DNA of 64,000 nt from Vibrio sinaloensis DSM 21326 (GTDB lineage: Bacteria > Pseudomonadota > Gammaproteobacteria > Enterobacterales > Vibrionaceae): contig NZ_AEVT01000056.1 in NCBI RefSeq assembly GCF_000189275.1, forward strand, positions 1 to 64,000, given 5' to 3'. The notes beneath the pieces are model-generated. The model did no database searches, was not told the DNA's origin, and saw nothing but the letters and a program-made list of their open reading frames with translations. Positions 8,723 to 17,817 of the stretch are shown one piece after another; the stretch's first letter is position 1; each line of letters opens with the position of its first letter. The translations under genes were made by a program, and so were the position numbers.

Positions 8723-9934
8723 ATGACAAAGAAAGTCTATATTGTTGCTGCCAAACGTACCGCCATTGGTTCGTTCCAAGGCAGCTTAAGTCCATTCTCT
8801 GCTGTAGAGCTTGGCGCAGAGGTGATTAAAGCGGCGCTCTCTCAAGCCAGCTTAAGCCCGGACTCTGTTGATGAAGTGATCGCTGGCAACGTACTTGGAT
8901 CGGGGCTGGGTCAGGGCGTTGGCCGTCAAGCTTCGATTCATGCTGGAATCCCTGCAAAGGTGCCGGCTTATACTTTGAACATGATTTGCGGAAGCGGTAT
9001 GAAATCGCTGCTCAATGGCATTAACGCCATTCGAGCGGAGGACGCAAATTTGGTCGTTTCGGCTGGGATGGAAAGTATGAGCAATGCGTCTTTTGTGCTT
9101 GACGGACAAACGAGACGTGGCAACAAGATGGGTGATATCTCGCTGATTGATACTGTATTAAAGGATGGCCTAACCGATGCGTTTACTGGCATTCATATGG
9201 GAATAACGGCAGAAAACATCGCGGCTCAATACGGGATCACTCGTGAAGAGCAAGACCGCTTTGCTTGTGAGAGCCAAGCAAAGGCGCAGCGGGCCATACA
9301 AGCTGGCGTGTTTGATGAAGAAATAGTTCCAATGCAAGTCAATGGTCGAAAAACAAGCTACCAAGTCAACAAAGATGAGCATCCACGCGAAGACGTCAGC
9401 TTCGGCTCTCTAGCGGCATTACGGCCTGCTTTTGTACAAGATGGATCAGTGACCGCAGGTAATGCTTCGGGCATTAATGATGGAGCAGTCGCGTTGATAT
9501 TAGCCAGTGAGCAGGCGGTAGAGCGCCATCAACTTACCCCATTAGTCGAGATAGTCTCGGTTGGACAGGGTGGGGTCGCTCCTGAAATGATGGGAATGGG
9601 GCCATGCCCAGCGATTGATCAAGCGCTTAAACGAGCAAGGTTAACGCTCTCTGAGATAGATCGTATCGAGCTTAATGAAGCCTTTGCCGCGCAAGCTCTA
9701 GGCGTCATGCATGAGCTCTGTGAGCAACACTCTGTCACCCTTGATTGGTTTCGTGAGCGGACGAATCTCAATGGAGGGGCAATCGCCCTTGGCCACCCTA
9801 TTGGTGCGTCTGGTGGGCGAATTGTCACCACATTGATTTATGAAATGATCCGCTCCAACCGCCAGCTGGGTCTAGCCTCTCTGTGCATTGGTGGTGGAAT
9901 GGGGACTGCAATTATCGTTAAGCGTTGTGAATAA
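8723..9934 (+). CDS. Acetyl-CoA C-acetyltransferase (thiolase)
   Basis: This is a biosynthetic/degradative thiolase of about 403 residues. The nucleophilic Cys lies in LNMICGSGMKS, the catalytic His in [17 protein letters not shown] and the second Cys in SLCIGGGMG. The start is the ATG one base after the SDR stop. The open frame extends 21 codons further upstream into the SDR gene, but those codons are not thiolase sequence. It completes a route acid to acyl-CoA to acetoacetyl-CoA to two acetyl-CoA. A bidirectional terminator overlaps its stop. Confidence 0.92.
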   Translation: MTKKVYIVAAKRTAIGSFQGSLSPFSAVELGAEVIKAALSQASLSPDSVDEVIAGNVLGSGLGQGVGRQASIHAGIPAKVPAYTLNMICGSGMKSLLNGINAIRAEDANLVVSAGMESMSNASFVLDGQTRRGNKMGDISLIDTVLKDGLTDAFTGIHMGITAENIAAQYGITREEQDRFACESQAKAQRAIQAGVFDEEIVPMQVNGRKTSYQVNKDEHPREDVSFGSLAALRPAFVQDGSVTAGNASGINDGAVALILASEQAVERHQLTPLVEIVSVGQGGVAPEMMGMGPCPAIDQALKRARLTLSEIDRIELNEAFAAQALGVMHELCEQHSVTLDWFRERTNLNGGAIALGHPIGASGGRIVTTLIYEMIRSNRQLGLASLCIGGGMGTAIIVKRCE

Positions 9935-9955
9935 AGGCCGAGTGCGGCCTTTTTA
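9933..9955. terminator. Bidirectional intrinsic terminator between thiolase and MocR genes
   Basis: AAAGGCCG, loop AGTG, CGGCCTTT followed by TT. The hairpin overlaps the thiolase stop codon and reaches the stop codon of the convergent MocR gene. Confidence 0.85.
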
Positions 9956-11335
9956 ACTGGCTAGCTTTATAGCTTCGATGAGCTTATCGAGCTCCCGCTT
10001 AATCTCTTGATCAAGAGCGTAGCCGATATTGATTCTTAAACAGTCGTTGTAGAGGTCGAGTGTACTGAACAACTGCCCTAAGCGGATGTCGACGTTATTC
10101 TTAGCTAACTGTTGCTGGAACGCAGTGATATCGAGATTGGGTATTTGCAGCCAAAGTACCATACCTCCCTGAGGGTGACTGACTTTGACATTATCTGGCA
10201 GGTTACGCCCAAGGTAGTGTTGGTATTCTTGACGAAGCTTAAGCAGATGGGCTCGACGGCGCTTAAGCTGTTTAGCGTACTGACCACTTTCGATGAAGTC
10301 AGCAACAGCCAGTTGTATCGGCAAAGACACGCCAAAACAAGAAGCCGTATGCTGGTGGCGGTACACGTCTGTAAAGCGGCCCGGCAAACACCAACCTAAT
10401 CGATAACTTGGCGATAGGCTCTTCGACACTGAACCACACCAAAGAATGTAACCGTCCTGTTCGTAGTACTTAGCCGGAAGCGGTGTGTGTTCGCTGTAAG
10501 AAAGTTCAAGATACACATCATCTTCGATAATGGGTGTCTGGTATTGGTTAGCTAATTGCGCAAGCTTGAGCTTTTGCGGCGCAGACATAGTAATCCCCTG
10601 AGGGTTCATATGAGAAGTACAGAATATTCCGGCTTTAACGACTCCGCGTTTCAGGTGTTCTTCTAATTGGTGGAGATCGACGCCATCGTCAAGTGAGGGG
10701 ATTTCGACGATCTTACGCCCCATTTTGCCAAGCAAATCAAGGATGCCACTAAAGCAAGGCGAGCTGATCGCGATGGCATCACCGATTTGAGTGCAAGACT
10801 CTAAAGCACACTTAATTGCCGGCATGCATCCGGAGGTGATCACCAGTTCCTCTGGATTCACGTGCAAGCCGAGTTTCGAAAAATGGACACTTAAAGCGTT
10901 GCGAAGTGCGGGCTCACCTTGAGTGGTTGGATAGGCATTCAACCTTTTACCAATTCTTTTGCTTGCGCGTCGAAAGCTACGTTCAAGTTCGAGTTGAGCA
11001 CTTTCATCGATGGCTGTGCTCGAAACTCCAAGAGGACCACTAAGTGGAGAGTGAATGGCATAGTTGTGTTCAATGCTAGACACCTTACTAACAAATTGAG
11101 CCCAATTCGGTGTTTGGTGATGATACTGACGAGGAGCAACGAAATAACCCGCTTGAGGACGAGAGTGAATCCAGCCCTGAGATTCCAATTCTTGATAACA
11201 GCTCACCGCGGTAGACATGCTTACGGATCGCTGTTTGGCGAGTTGCCTAAGTGATGGCATTCGGCTGCCTTCAATCAACTTGCCATCTTCAATTTCTTCG
11301 ATGAACTGGTTTGCGAGACGTTTATATTTACTCAT
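9953..11335 (-). CDS. MocR-type regulator (GntR DNA-binding domain fused to PLP aminotransferase-like domain)
   Basis: About 460 residues. An N-terminal GntR winged helix-turn-helix (PSLRQLAKQRSVSMSTAVSC) is joined to a fold-type I aminotransferase domain with the PLP lysine in SVSKSLSPSYRLGW and the phrase SHMNPQG. MocR proteins use PLP as an effector and bind direct repeats. I start at the ATG before SKYKRLA. The frame stays open 16 codons upstream, but those codons cover the repeated operator-like sites. It is divergent from an EamA-type exporter, which is its probable target. I see no clear ribosome binding site, so expression may be low. Confidence 0.9.
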   Translation of the reverse strand: MSKYKRLANQFIEEIEDGKLIEGSRMPSLRQLAKQRSVSMSTAVSCYQELESQGWIHSRPQAGYFVAPRQYHHQTPNWAQFVSKVSSIEHNYAIHSPLSGPLGVSSTAIDESAQLELERSFRRASKRIGKRLNAYPTTQGEPALRNALSVHFSKLGLHVNPEELVITSGCMPAIKCALESCTQIGDAIAISSPCFSGILDLLGKMGRKIVEIPSLDDGVDLHQLEEHLKRGVVKAGIFCTSHMNPQGITMSAPQKLKLAQLANQYQTPIIEDDVYLELSYSEHTPLPAKYYEQDGYILWCGSVSKSLSPSYRLGWCLPGRFTDVYRHQHTASCFGVSLPIQLAVADFIESGQYAKQLKRRRAHLLKLRQEYQHYLGRNLPDNVKVSHPQGGMVLWLQIPNLDITAFQQQLAKNNVDIRLGQLFSTLDLYNDCLRINIGYALDQEIKRELDKLIEAIKLAS

Positions 11336-11339
11336 TTTG

Positions 11340-11391
11340 AAAACTGTACTGGTTTTTATGTAATAAATTGTATCTGTACTCAAAACTGTAC
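11340..11391. promoter_or_regulatory. Three CTGTAC repeats, probable MocR operator
   Basis: AAAACTGTAC occurs at 11340-11349 and again at 11382-11391, 42 bases (four helical turns) apart. A third copy, TATCTGTACT, is at 11371-11380. They fill the divergent region between the MocR gene and the EamA gene. Direct repeats with helical phasing are what MocR dimers typically recognise. The assignment is inference. Confidence 0.6.
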
Positions 11392-11430
11392 CCGAGTAAT
11401 AATTTTTTTCAACAAAAAGGGAGGACAGTT

Positions 11431-12321
11431 ATGACAAGAAACGATTTTTTACTAGCCTTGTTTGTCATGGCAATTTGGGGATTTAACTTTTCCATGATTA
11501 AGCTGGGCATTACCGAAGTGCACCCATTGCTTGCAACCGCAGCACGTTTTTCGCTTGCCGTTATTCCGGCTATTTTCTTTATCGCACGACCACTTGTAGC
11601 ATGGCGTTATTTGATTGGTTACGGATTCGTATTTGGTGTCGGTATCTGGGGCATGGCGTCATGGTCGATTACCGCGGGCTTATCGTCTGGCATGTCTTCA
11701 GTGCTACTTTCATCCAACGCGCTAATTAGTATGGCAGTGGGCGTTTTTATCCACAAAGAATCGGCATCCAACCGTAAATTACTAGGAGCGGTCGCGGCTC
11801 TAATCGCGCTGCTAGTACTGGTGACGGCGACTAATGGCAACATCACCGCGCAAGGCTTGATGTTCATCTTAATTGCGGCGAGCAGTTGGACCTTAATGGG
11901 GGTGATCGTAAAAGCATCAAAAACCACGCAGGCGTTTGCATTTAATGTATGGGGGATGTTATTCGCGCCAATACCACTGGTCTTGTTTGCAGTGGCGATT
12001 CACGGCCCAGACATTGTTTGGCAGGCAATCGAGCTGTGGAATATGAGTACGACGATCGCTGTACTGTTCCAAGCGTATCCAACGACTTTATTCGGTTACT
12101 GGGTTTGGAATCGACTGTTGATTCGTTACCCGCTGAGCACAACCGCGCCGCTGACTTTAATGGTGCCAGTGTTTGCGCTTGTATCTGGGTACTTTATGTA
12201 TGGTGAGACTCTAAGCTATGCGCAGATGTTTGCTTGTGTGTTGTTTTTGGTGGGGATTGGCTTAATCGTTAAACCGGCAAAACAAGCAAAGCTAAATCTG
12301 GATAAGGTGGCAAGCCACTAG
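11431..12321 (+). CDS. EamA/DMT-family transporter (possible amino acid or metabolite exporter)
   Basis: This inner-membrane drug/metabolite transporter has 296 residues and ten predicted helices in two EamA repeats. The first repeat begins LFVMAIWGFNFSMIKLG and the second begins near ITAQGLMFILIAASSWTLMG. It resembles E. coli EamA (O-acetylserine/cysteine exporter) in opening, length and the ARPLVAWRYLIGYG stretch, but the substrate is not provable from sequence. I start at the ATG with AGGGAGG upstream. The frame runs 21 codons further, into the CTGTAC repeats. Control by the divergent MocR regulator is likely. Confidence 0.88.
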   Translation: MTRNDFLLALFVMAIWGFNFSMIKLGITEVHPLLATAARFSLAVIPAIFFIARPLVAWRYLIGYGFVFGVGIWGMASWSITAGLSSGMSSVLLSSNALISMAVGVFIHKESASNRKLLGAVAALIALLVLVTATNGNITAQGLMFILIAASSWTLMGVIVKASKTTQAFAFNVWGMLFAPIPLVLFAVAIHGPDIVWQAIELWNMSTTIAVLFQAYPTTLFGYWVWNRLLIRYPLSTTAPLTLMVPVFALVSGYFMYGETLSYAQMFACVLFLVGIGLIVKPAKQAKLNLDKVASH

Positions 12322-12326
12322 CGAAA

Positions 12327-12353
12327 ACTTTTGGGGCCAGGCGGCCCCAAGTT
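12327..12353. terminator. Intrinsic terminator, convergent genes
   Basis: TTGGGGCC, loop AGGC, GGCCCCAA flanked by AAC/GTT. It lies between the EamA stop and the stop of the leftward diguanylate cyclase gene, with weak T-runs on either side. Confidence 0.65.
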
Positions 12354-12358
12354 ATTGC

Positions 12359-13324
12359 CTAGCGAATAAAGGCGAGGTCGAACACAGTAGAACGATTTCG
12401 GCCCGTCTCTTTTGAAAAATAGAGTGCTTTATCGGCATGTTCCAGCCAAGTGAGGTGGTTCGTTTGATGAGCGGAAATTTCACATATTCCTAAGCTGATG
12501 GTGTAATTAACGTTATAACCTTCGCAGGCAATGATTGACTGCTCAATTTTCTTTCTCAGCCTCTCAGTAAAATACAGAGCTTGATTTGCGCACGTACCCG
12601 GTAAGATGACGGTAAACTCTTCGCCACCATAGCGCCCACAAATATCGGAAGTTCGCGAGGCTTTACGTAATTCATCAGACGCGTGGCGAATAACATGATC
12701 GCCAACAGTATGGCCGTAAGTATCGTTCACCTTTTTGAAATGGTCGATATCAAAAATAACCAGTGAAGAGACCGAACCGGATACCTTGCAAGTCTCAAAC
12801 TCTTTAAGTAGGCAAGATTCCCAATAACGGCGATTAAACAGCTTAGTTAATCCATCGGTCCGGCTTAAGTCTGAGAGCTTTTGGTTTGAGTCCATCAAAT
12901 GGATTTTGTTTTTCGCGATATCGGTAACGTCATTGATGATCAAACTAACATGCGATACATCGCCATTAACCGACGTCAGTGGCGAGAAAGTTATGTTCTG
13001 GCGCATTTCTCTCAAGCCGTTGGAGATCGGACTAAAGTTTTTAAACTTGAATAGATAAGGGCGGTCTTCCCAACAGGAAAAGCCGCGACTATTGAGCTTA
13101 AAAGAGCTGTCTACTTTTTTTCTCAGCCAAGACTCTGGAAGGTCAGGAATGATATCAAACAGGACTTTTCCCAAGATGTGCTCTGCACCGATGCCGCTAT
13201 AACCCTGCATAAAGGCGTTCCACGCACAGACTCTATATTGCTCATCTAGAACGATAAGTCCGGCATCAAGATCGCCGATGATCTGCATTGTCCAGTGGAA
13301 GTCGCTGATTTCGCTCGCTTTCAT
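12359..13324 (-). CDS. PAS-GGDEF diguanylate cyclase
   Basis: This is a cytoplasmic protein of 321 residues with an N-terminal PAS fold (about 10-130, opening with IGDLDAGLIVLDEQYRVCAW) and a C-terminal GGDEF domain. The active site is GRYGGEEF, with DGLTKLFNRRYWE and DIDHFKKVNDTYGH, so it should make cyclic di-GMP. Its ATG overlaps the stop of the upstream receiver-CheC gene (ATGA). The two proteins are thus co-translated, and the receiver protein is a good candidate controller or partner. Confidence 0.92.
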   Translation of the reverse strand: MKASEISDFHWTMQIIGDLDAGLIVLDEQYRVCAWNAFMQGYSGIGAEHILGKVLFDIIPDLPESWLRKKVDSSFKLNSRGFSCWEDRPYLFKFKNFSPISNGLREMRQNITFSPLTSVNGDVSHVSLIINDVTDIAKNKIHLMDSNQKLSDLSRTDGLTKLFNRRYWESCLLKEFETCKVSGSVSSLVIFDIDHFKKVNDTYGHTVGDHVIRHASDELRKASRTSDICGRYGGEEFTVILPGTCANQALYFTERLRKKIEQSIIACEGYNVNYTISLGICEISAHQTNHLTWLEHADKALYFSKETGRNRSTVFDLAFIR

Positions 13325-14304
13325 AATACGCTCTTCAATATTTGTTCAATGGCATCGACAGACACGTTATCCATTAAGAAAATAACGTCACACGCTATAT
13401 CGAGATTTTCGGCTTTATAAACGAACTCGATAGTAAAGATCTCTTCATCGTAGCCTGCTAAAAACTGATTACAGTTAAGAGAGACTTGCAATAGCTCTTT
13501 CTCTAACACTATCGGTTGGCGTATAGAGATCGCGATATCCAATTGGCGACTAAACGAGAGAAGAAACGATGACACCAGTAAGTTGGAGATGTCTAAAATG
13601 ACTTCGTTGGTTGTATTAGCGAGCTCTCCTTCAACGTCATGGCCGAGTTTTTCTAAGCCGCTTCCATGCAAACAAACCAGTGCTTCACCATGAATTCCAC
13701 TACCAACAAAGCGTTGAGAAACCGCACGATACCCAGAGTTATTGACGATATCTTGCACGGTCATTTTCAATTCTGATTGATGCAACGAAGCAACATTGGG
13801 TAAAGGCATCTCAATAAAATGCCCCACTTGCTCTGCTATCAAAGATGCGCTGGTACCTAATGCGATGTTACTCATCTCGCGGATATTACCCATCAGATCG
13901 ATGTTAGTTTCTGGGCATGAAGGTACCGCCATGTTGAAAGCTTGAAGTGGGATGCGGTACTTAGCAAATAGCTCGGTAAGATCAGAAGTATTAAACGGTT
14001 TTTCGATAAAGTCCAACGCACCCAAAGCACGGCAACGTTGTTTCGCAGCGGCTTGAATATCGCCAGAAACAATAATGACTTTGGTCGGGTGATTGTTGAC
14101 GGGTAAAGAGGCGAGTACCTCAAAGCCATCCATCACGGGCATCGTTAAATCTAGGAACAACACGTCGATATTGGTTTGCGCCATTTGCTCTAGCGCGAGC
14201 TTACCATTTTCCGCTTCACTAATTTGAGTGGCGGAAGATAGTCCTATTTTACTAATTATTGCCTTACGCGCGATTTTGGAGTCATCGCAAACCAGAATAT
14301 TCAT
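13321..14304 (-). CDS. Response regulator with C-terminal CheC/CheX-like phosphatase domain
   Basis: About 327 residues. Residues 1-120 are a receiver domain: VCDDSKIARKA, phospho-Asp in LFLDLTMPVMDG and conserved Lys in FIEKPF. From about 140 on it matches the CheC family, with phosphatase-like motifs IREMSN (ExxN) and LDISN (DxxN, with Asp where Glu is usual). It could therefore dephosphorylate a partner receiver or itself. I use the ATG before NILVCDD. The frame extends 30 codons upstream, but the extra residues are not receiver-like. It forms a two-gene unit with the GGDEF gene. Confidence 0.83.
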   Translation of the reverse strand: MNILVCDDSKIARKAIISKIGLSSATQISEAENGKLALEQMAQTNIDVLFLDLTMPVMDGFEVLASLPVNNHPTKVIIVSGDIQAAAKQRCRALGALDFIEKPFNTSDLTELFAKYRIPLQAFNMAVPSCPETNIDLMGNIREMSNIALGTSASLIAEQVGHFIEMPLPNVASLHQSELKMTVQDIVNNSGYRAVSQRFVGSGIHGEALVCLHGSGLEKLGHDVEGELANTTNEVILDISNLLVSSFLLSFSRQLDIAISIRQPIVLEKELLQVSLNCNQFLAGYDEEIFTIEFVYKAENLDIACDVIFLMDNVSVDAIEQILKSVL

Positions 14305-14483
14305 AAGATGTCGTGTTAGCCTGAAACTGAGGTGTATTTTTATAGTTGTGTAAGCAAGAGCCAATAATAATGTGATATTGAGTCCAAATACCAAGGCTTA
14401 GTTAACACTTTTGGTGTGTGCTTTACACGAAATATCTCATTAATTGGAATGATTTTTAGAGGATAAACACATATTTAGCGGTT

Positions 14484-15389
14484 TTACTGTTTTCCAATCG
14501 CAAGTGCAACGTTCGAACTAGGTGTTCGGTTGAGATGTTGAGTTATGGACCAGCCAACTTGTGTAAGTGAGGTTAAGTCGACGCCTGTTTCAATCCCTAA
14601 CTCATGACAAAGGTAAACGACGTCTTCGGTTGCAACATTTCCCGATGCACCCGGAGCATATGGGCATCCGCCCAAGCCAGCAACGCTGGAATCGATCACA
14701 CTGACACCCATTGAAAGGGCATGAAACAGATTGGCCAGGGCTTGTCCCCATGTGTTGTGAAAGTGAACGGCAATTTGCTCGAGTGCAATATCGTGATTGA
14801 CCGCTTCAAGCATCTGCTGAATGCGCACTGGTGTACCCGTACCGACGGTGTCACCGAGTGATATTTCATAACAGCCCAGTGAAGAGAGCAATTTGGCGAT
14901 GTTTCTGACCTGCTGCGGAGCAATCTTTCCTTCATAAGGGCAATCAATCACACAAGACAAATAGCCACGTACAGGAATGCCTTTTTTCTGGGCTGCTGAG
15001 ACAACGGGCTCAAATCGCTCAAGGCTCTGCTCAATAGTGCAGTTAATGTTTTTTTGTGAGAACGTCTCTGACGCGGAAGCAAAGATCGCAATGTAATCGA
15101 CATTCGCGTCTATTGCATGTAGGAACCCTTGTAAGTTGGGCGTTAGTGCGGAATAGGCAACCCCAGGAAAGCGGGTTATGCTGCGCAGCACTTGGTGTGA
15201 GTCTGCCATTTGTGGCACCCATTTAGGCGAAACAAAGGATCCCGCTTCAATGTGTTTCAGCCCGGATTGAGACAAGCCATTGATCAAATCGATTTTGGCT
15301 TGCGTTGATACTTGAGGCTCGTTTTGCAAACCATCTCTGGCGCCAACCTCAACGATTTTAACTTTTTCGGGGAAAGACATAGGACGCAT
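14484..15389 (-). CDS. mvaB: Hydroxymethylglutaryl-CoA lyase
   Basis: This enzyme cleaves HMG-CoA to acetoacetate and acetyl-CoA, the last step of leucine degradation (also called LiuE). It has 301 residues, the usual length. VEVGARDGLQNE carries the metal/catalytic Asp, and GLGGCPYAPGASGN is the active-site cysteine loop signature. The ATG at 15389 directly follows the liuC stop (TGA then ATG) with AGGA upstream. A second ATG three codons later is possible. In most liu operons liuD lies next to liuC. Here there is no room for it. Confidence 0.95.
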   Translation of the reverse strand: MRPMSFPEKVKIVEVGARDGLQNEPQVSTQAKIDLINGLSQSGLKHIEAGSFVSPKWVPQMADSHQVLRSITRFPGVAYSALTPNLQGFLHAIDANVDYIAIFASASETFSQKNINCTIEQSLERFEPVVSAAQKKGIPVRGYLSCVIDCPYEGKIAPQQVRNIAKLLSSLGCYEISLGDTVGTGTPVRIQQMLEAVNHDIALEQIAVHFHNTWGQALANLFHALSMGVSVIDSSVAGLGGCPYAPGASGNVATEDVVYLCHELGIETGVDLTSLTQVGWSITQHLNRTPSSNVALAIGKQ

Positions 15390-16196
15390 TCAAGATTCCT
15401 CTTGATACCAACTGGGTGTGCGTTTTTCTAAGAAAGCGCTCAACCCTTCTTGTCCTTCGAGCGAGACTCGAATGTTGGCGATCATGTGACTGGTATAACG
15501 GATTAGGTCTCGATCGATCGGATGATTGTCGCAGTGTTGAATGAGCTCTTTTGCCTGAGTGAGGGCGGCAGGACTATTACGTAGAATTCTCGATAGAATG
15601 GCCTGCATATCTTGCTCAACAGTTTCGGGGGAGGTGATCTGGTGAATGAGTTGCAAATCCAGTGCTTTCTCTGTGTCGATCGGTTCTGCAGTAAGCATAT
15701 AACGCCTTGCTTGTCGGGCGCCCATCGCACGGCACACATACGGCGCGATTGTTGCGGGAACCAATCCTAATTTAACCTCGCTCAAACAAAACTTCGCACT
15801 TCGGTCAGCTAAAACGATGTCGCAGCAACAGATCAGCCCTAAGGCACCACCAAACGCCCAACCGTGAACATACGCAAGTGTCGGGTGTGGGAAATGATCG
15901 AGCACTTTCATGAGCTTGGCGAGTTGATTGGCGTCTTTGATGTTGGCATCGTGGTTTTGCTCTGCCATCTGCTTCATCCAACGCAAGTCCGCACCAGAGG
16001 AGAAGTGCTCACCATTTCCTTTCAACACGAGGCAGCGAACGTTTGGATGCTCAGCAAGATAGTCTAACGCAATGATCAGTTCGTGGATGAGATGGTTACC
16101 GAAGGCATTGTGTTTGTCGACCCGATTTAGCGTAACATGTGCGATGCCCTGTGGGTCGATGTCATAGTGTAGCTCATCACTTAAAATCACTTCCAT
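15390..16196 (-). CDS. liuC: Methylglutaconyl-CoA hydratase (enoyl-CoA hydratase family)
   Basis: This is a crotonase-fold enzyme of 268 residues that hydrates 3-methylglutaconyl-CoA to HMG-CoA. The oxyanion-hole segments HFSSGADLRWMKQM and GWAFGGALGLICCCD are visible, and SEVKLGLVPATIAPYV matches the AUH/LiuC group. The start is the ATG before EVILSDE with GAGG upstream. The frame is open 18 codons further, into the end of liuB. It lies 10 bases after liuB and abuts mvaB. Function is assigned from family and from position between MCC and HMG-CoA lyase genes. Confidence 0.92.
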   Translation of the reverse strand: MEVILSDELHYDIDPQGIAHVTLNRVDKHNAFGNHLIHELIIALDYLAEHPNVRCLVLKGNGEHFSSGADLRWMKQMAEQNHDANIKDANQLAKLMKVLDHFPHPTLAYVHGWAFGGALGLICCCDIVLADRSAKFCLSEVKLGLVPATIAPYVCRAMGARQARRYMLTAEPIDTEKALDLQLIHQITSPETVEQDMQAILSRILRNSPAALTQAKELIQHCDNHPIDRDLIRYTSHMIANIRVSLEGQEGLSAFLEKRTPSWYQEES

Positions 16197-16206
16197 GTGG
16201 TTTCCT

Positions 16207-17807
16207 CTACATTCGAAATATTCCAAACTCGCTGTCTTTAATCGGCGCATTGAGTGCTGCGCGTAATGCGTGCGCTAATACGTCTCTTGTCTCCACCGGA
16301 TCGATGATGCCATCGTCCCACAGCCTGGCGCTGGCGTAGTAAGCTGAGCCTTCCGTATCGTATTGATCGATAATCGACTGACGAAAGTTAGATTCGTCAT
16401 CTTCAGACCATTGTTCGCCCTTACGTTGAATCACATCGCGTTTCACTTGAGTCAGCACGCCAGCGGCTTGTTCGCCACCCATCACAGAAATTTTCGCATT
16501 AGGCCACATCCACATCATCGTTGGATCGTAAGCGCGTCCGCACATGCCATAGTTACCTGCGCCATAAGATCCTCCAACAATGATAGTAAATTTAGGTACA
16601 TCGGCGCAGGAAACTGCCATGACCAACTTGGCGCCATGTTTTGCAATTCCTTCTTCTTCAGAGCGTTTCCCGACCATAAAGCCAGTGACGTTTTGCAAAA
16701 ATACCAACGGGATTTTTCGTTTCGCGCATAACTCAATAAAATGCGCACCTTTCTGGGCTGAGTCAGAAAACAGTACGCCATTGTTTGCGATGATGCCGAC
16801 TTGCTGATGTTCAATTCTGGCAAACCCACACACTAGGGTGACGCCAAATAGCGCTTTGAACTCATCGAAGTCAGAATCATCGACGATTCGTGCGATGACT
16901 TCTCGCATATCGAAGCTGAGGCGTAGATTAGCGTTCACCACGCCGTACAGCTCTTCTGCGGGGTAACGGGGAGGAAGGGCATCGGTTAATGGCTTACGAG
17001 CGGGTATGTTGGCATTAGCGATCGCTTGACGGGCAAGTTCCAATGCGTGGGGCTCATTCTCTGCATAATAGTCGGCGACCCCGGATTTTCGGCAGTGGAC
17101 GTCTGCGCCACCCAATTCTTCTCCCGTTACGATTTCTCCTGTTGCGGCTTTTACTAAAGGAGGTCCAGCAAGAAAATAGTGCCTTGCTGCTTAACGATGA
17201 TAGAGACATCTGCCATTGCAGGAATGTAAGCGCCCCCAGCGGTACATAAGCCTAAAACGACGGAAATCTGCGCAATGCCCTGAGCGGACATGCGTGCCTG
17301 ATTGAAGAAAATACGCCCGAAATGATCTTTGTCGGCAAATACGTTGGCTTGATGAGGTAAGTTGGCGCCACCCGAATCGACTAAATAGATGCAGGGTAAA
17401 TGGCAGCGCTGGGCAATTTCTTGTGCACGTAAATGTTTTTTTACCGTTAGTGGGTAATAGGTTCCGCCTTTGACGGAAGGGTCATTAGCAATGACCATGC
17501 AGTCAATACCGTTGATTTGTCCGATGCCAGCCACCGCTCCGGCACAAGGTACCGCTTCTTCATAGACTTGCCACGCGGCAAACTGGCCAATCTCAAGGAA
17601 AGGAGTGTCTGAGTCTAACAGGGCACGAATACGCTCTCGAACGGGTAACTTTCCTTTGGCTCTTTGGTGCTCGAGGGCTTTGACGCCGCCACCTTGTTTT
17701 ATCGTTTCTCGGTCTGATTTTAGTTTGTCGACCAAACTTGCCATCGCCTGATGATTATCCTGATAGAGCGGGGCGTGGGCTTTTATTTTGCTTCGAATTA
17801 CGGCCAT
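16207..17807 (-). pseudogene. liuB: Methylcrotonyl-CoA carboxylase beta subunit, frameshifted
   Basis: This would encode the carboxyltransferase subunit of 3-methylcrotonyl-CoA carboxylase, about 533 residues. The first part (from ATG 17807, GGGAG upstream) runs correctly to QQGTIFLL, then leaves the frame and stops within a few codons. The second part ([16 protein letters not shown] onward) is in another frame. Adding one G within TTCTTGCTGG, near 17169, restores the expected [15 protein letters not shown] and joins the two halves with no other fault. Either the gene has a one-base deletion or the assembly dropped one base. The carboxylase motifs [16 protein letters not shown] and [11 protein letters not shown] are intact. 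The partner biotin subunit is not encoded in the operon. Confidence 0.88.
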
Positions 17808-17817
17808 GTCGTCTCCC

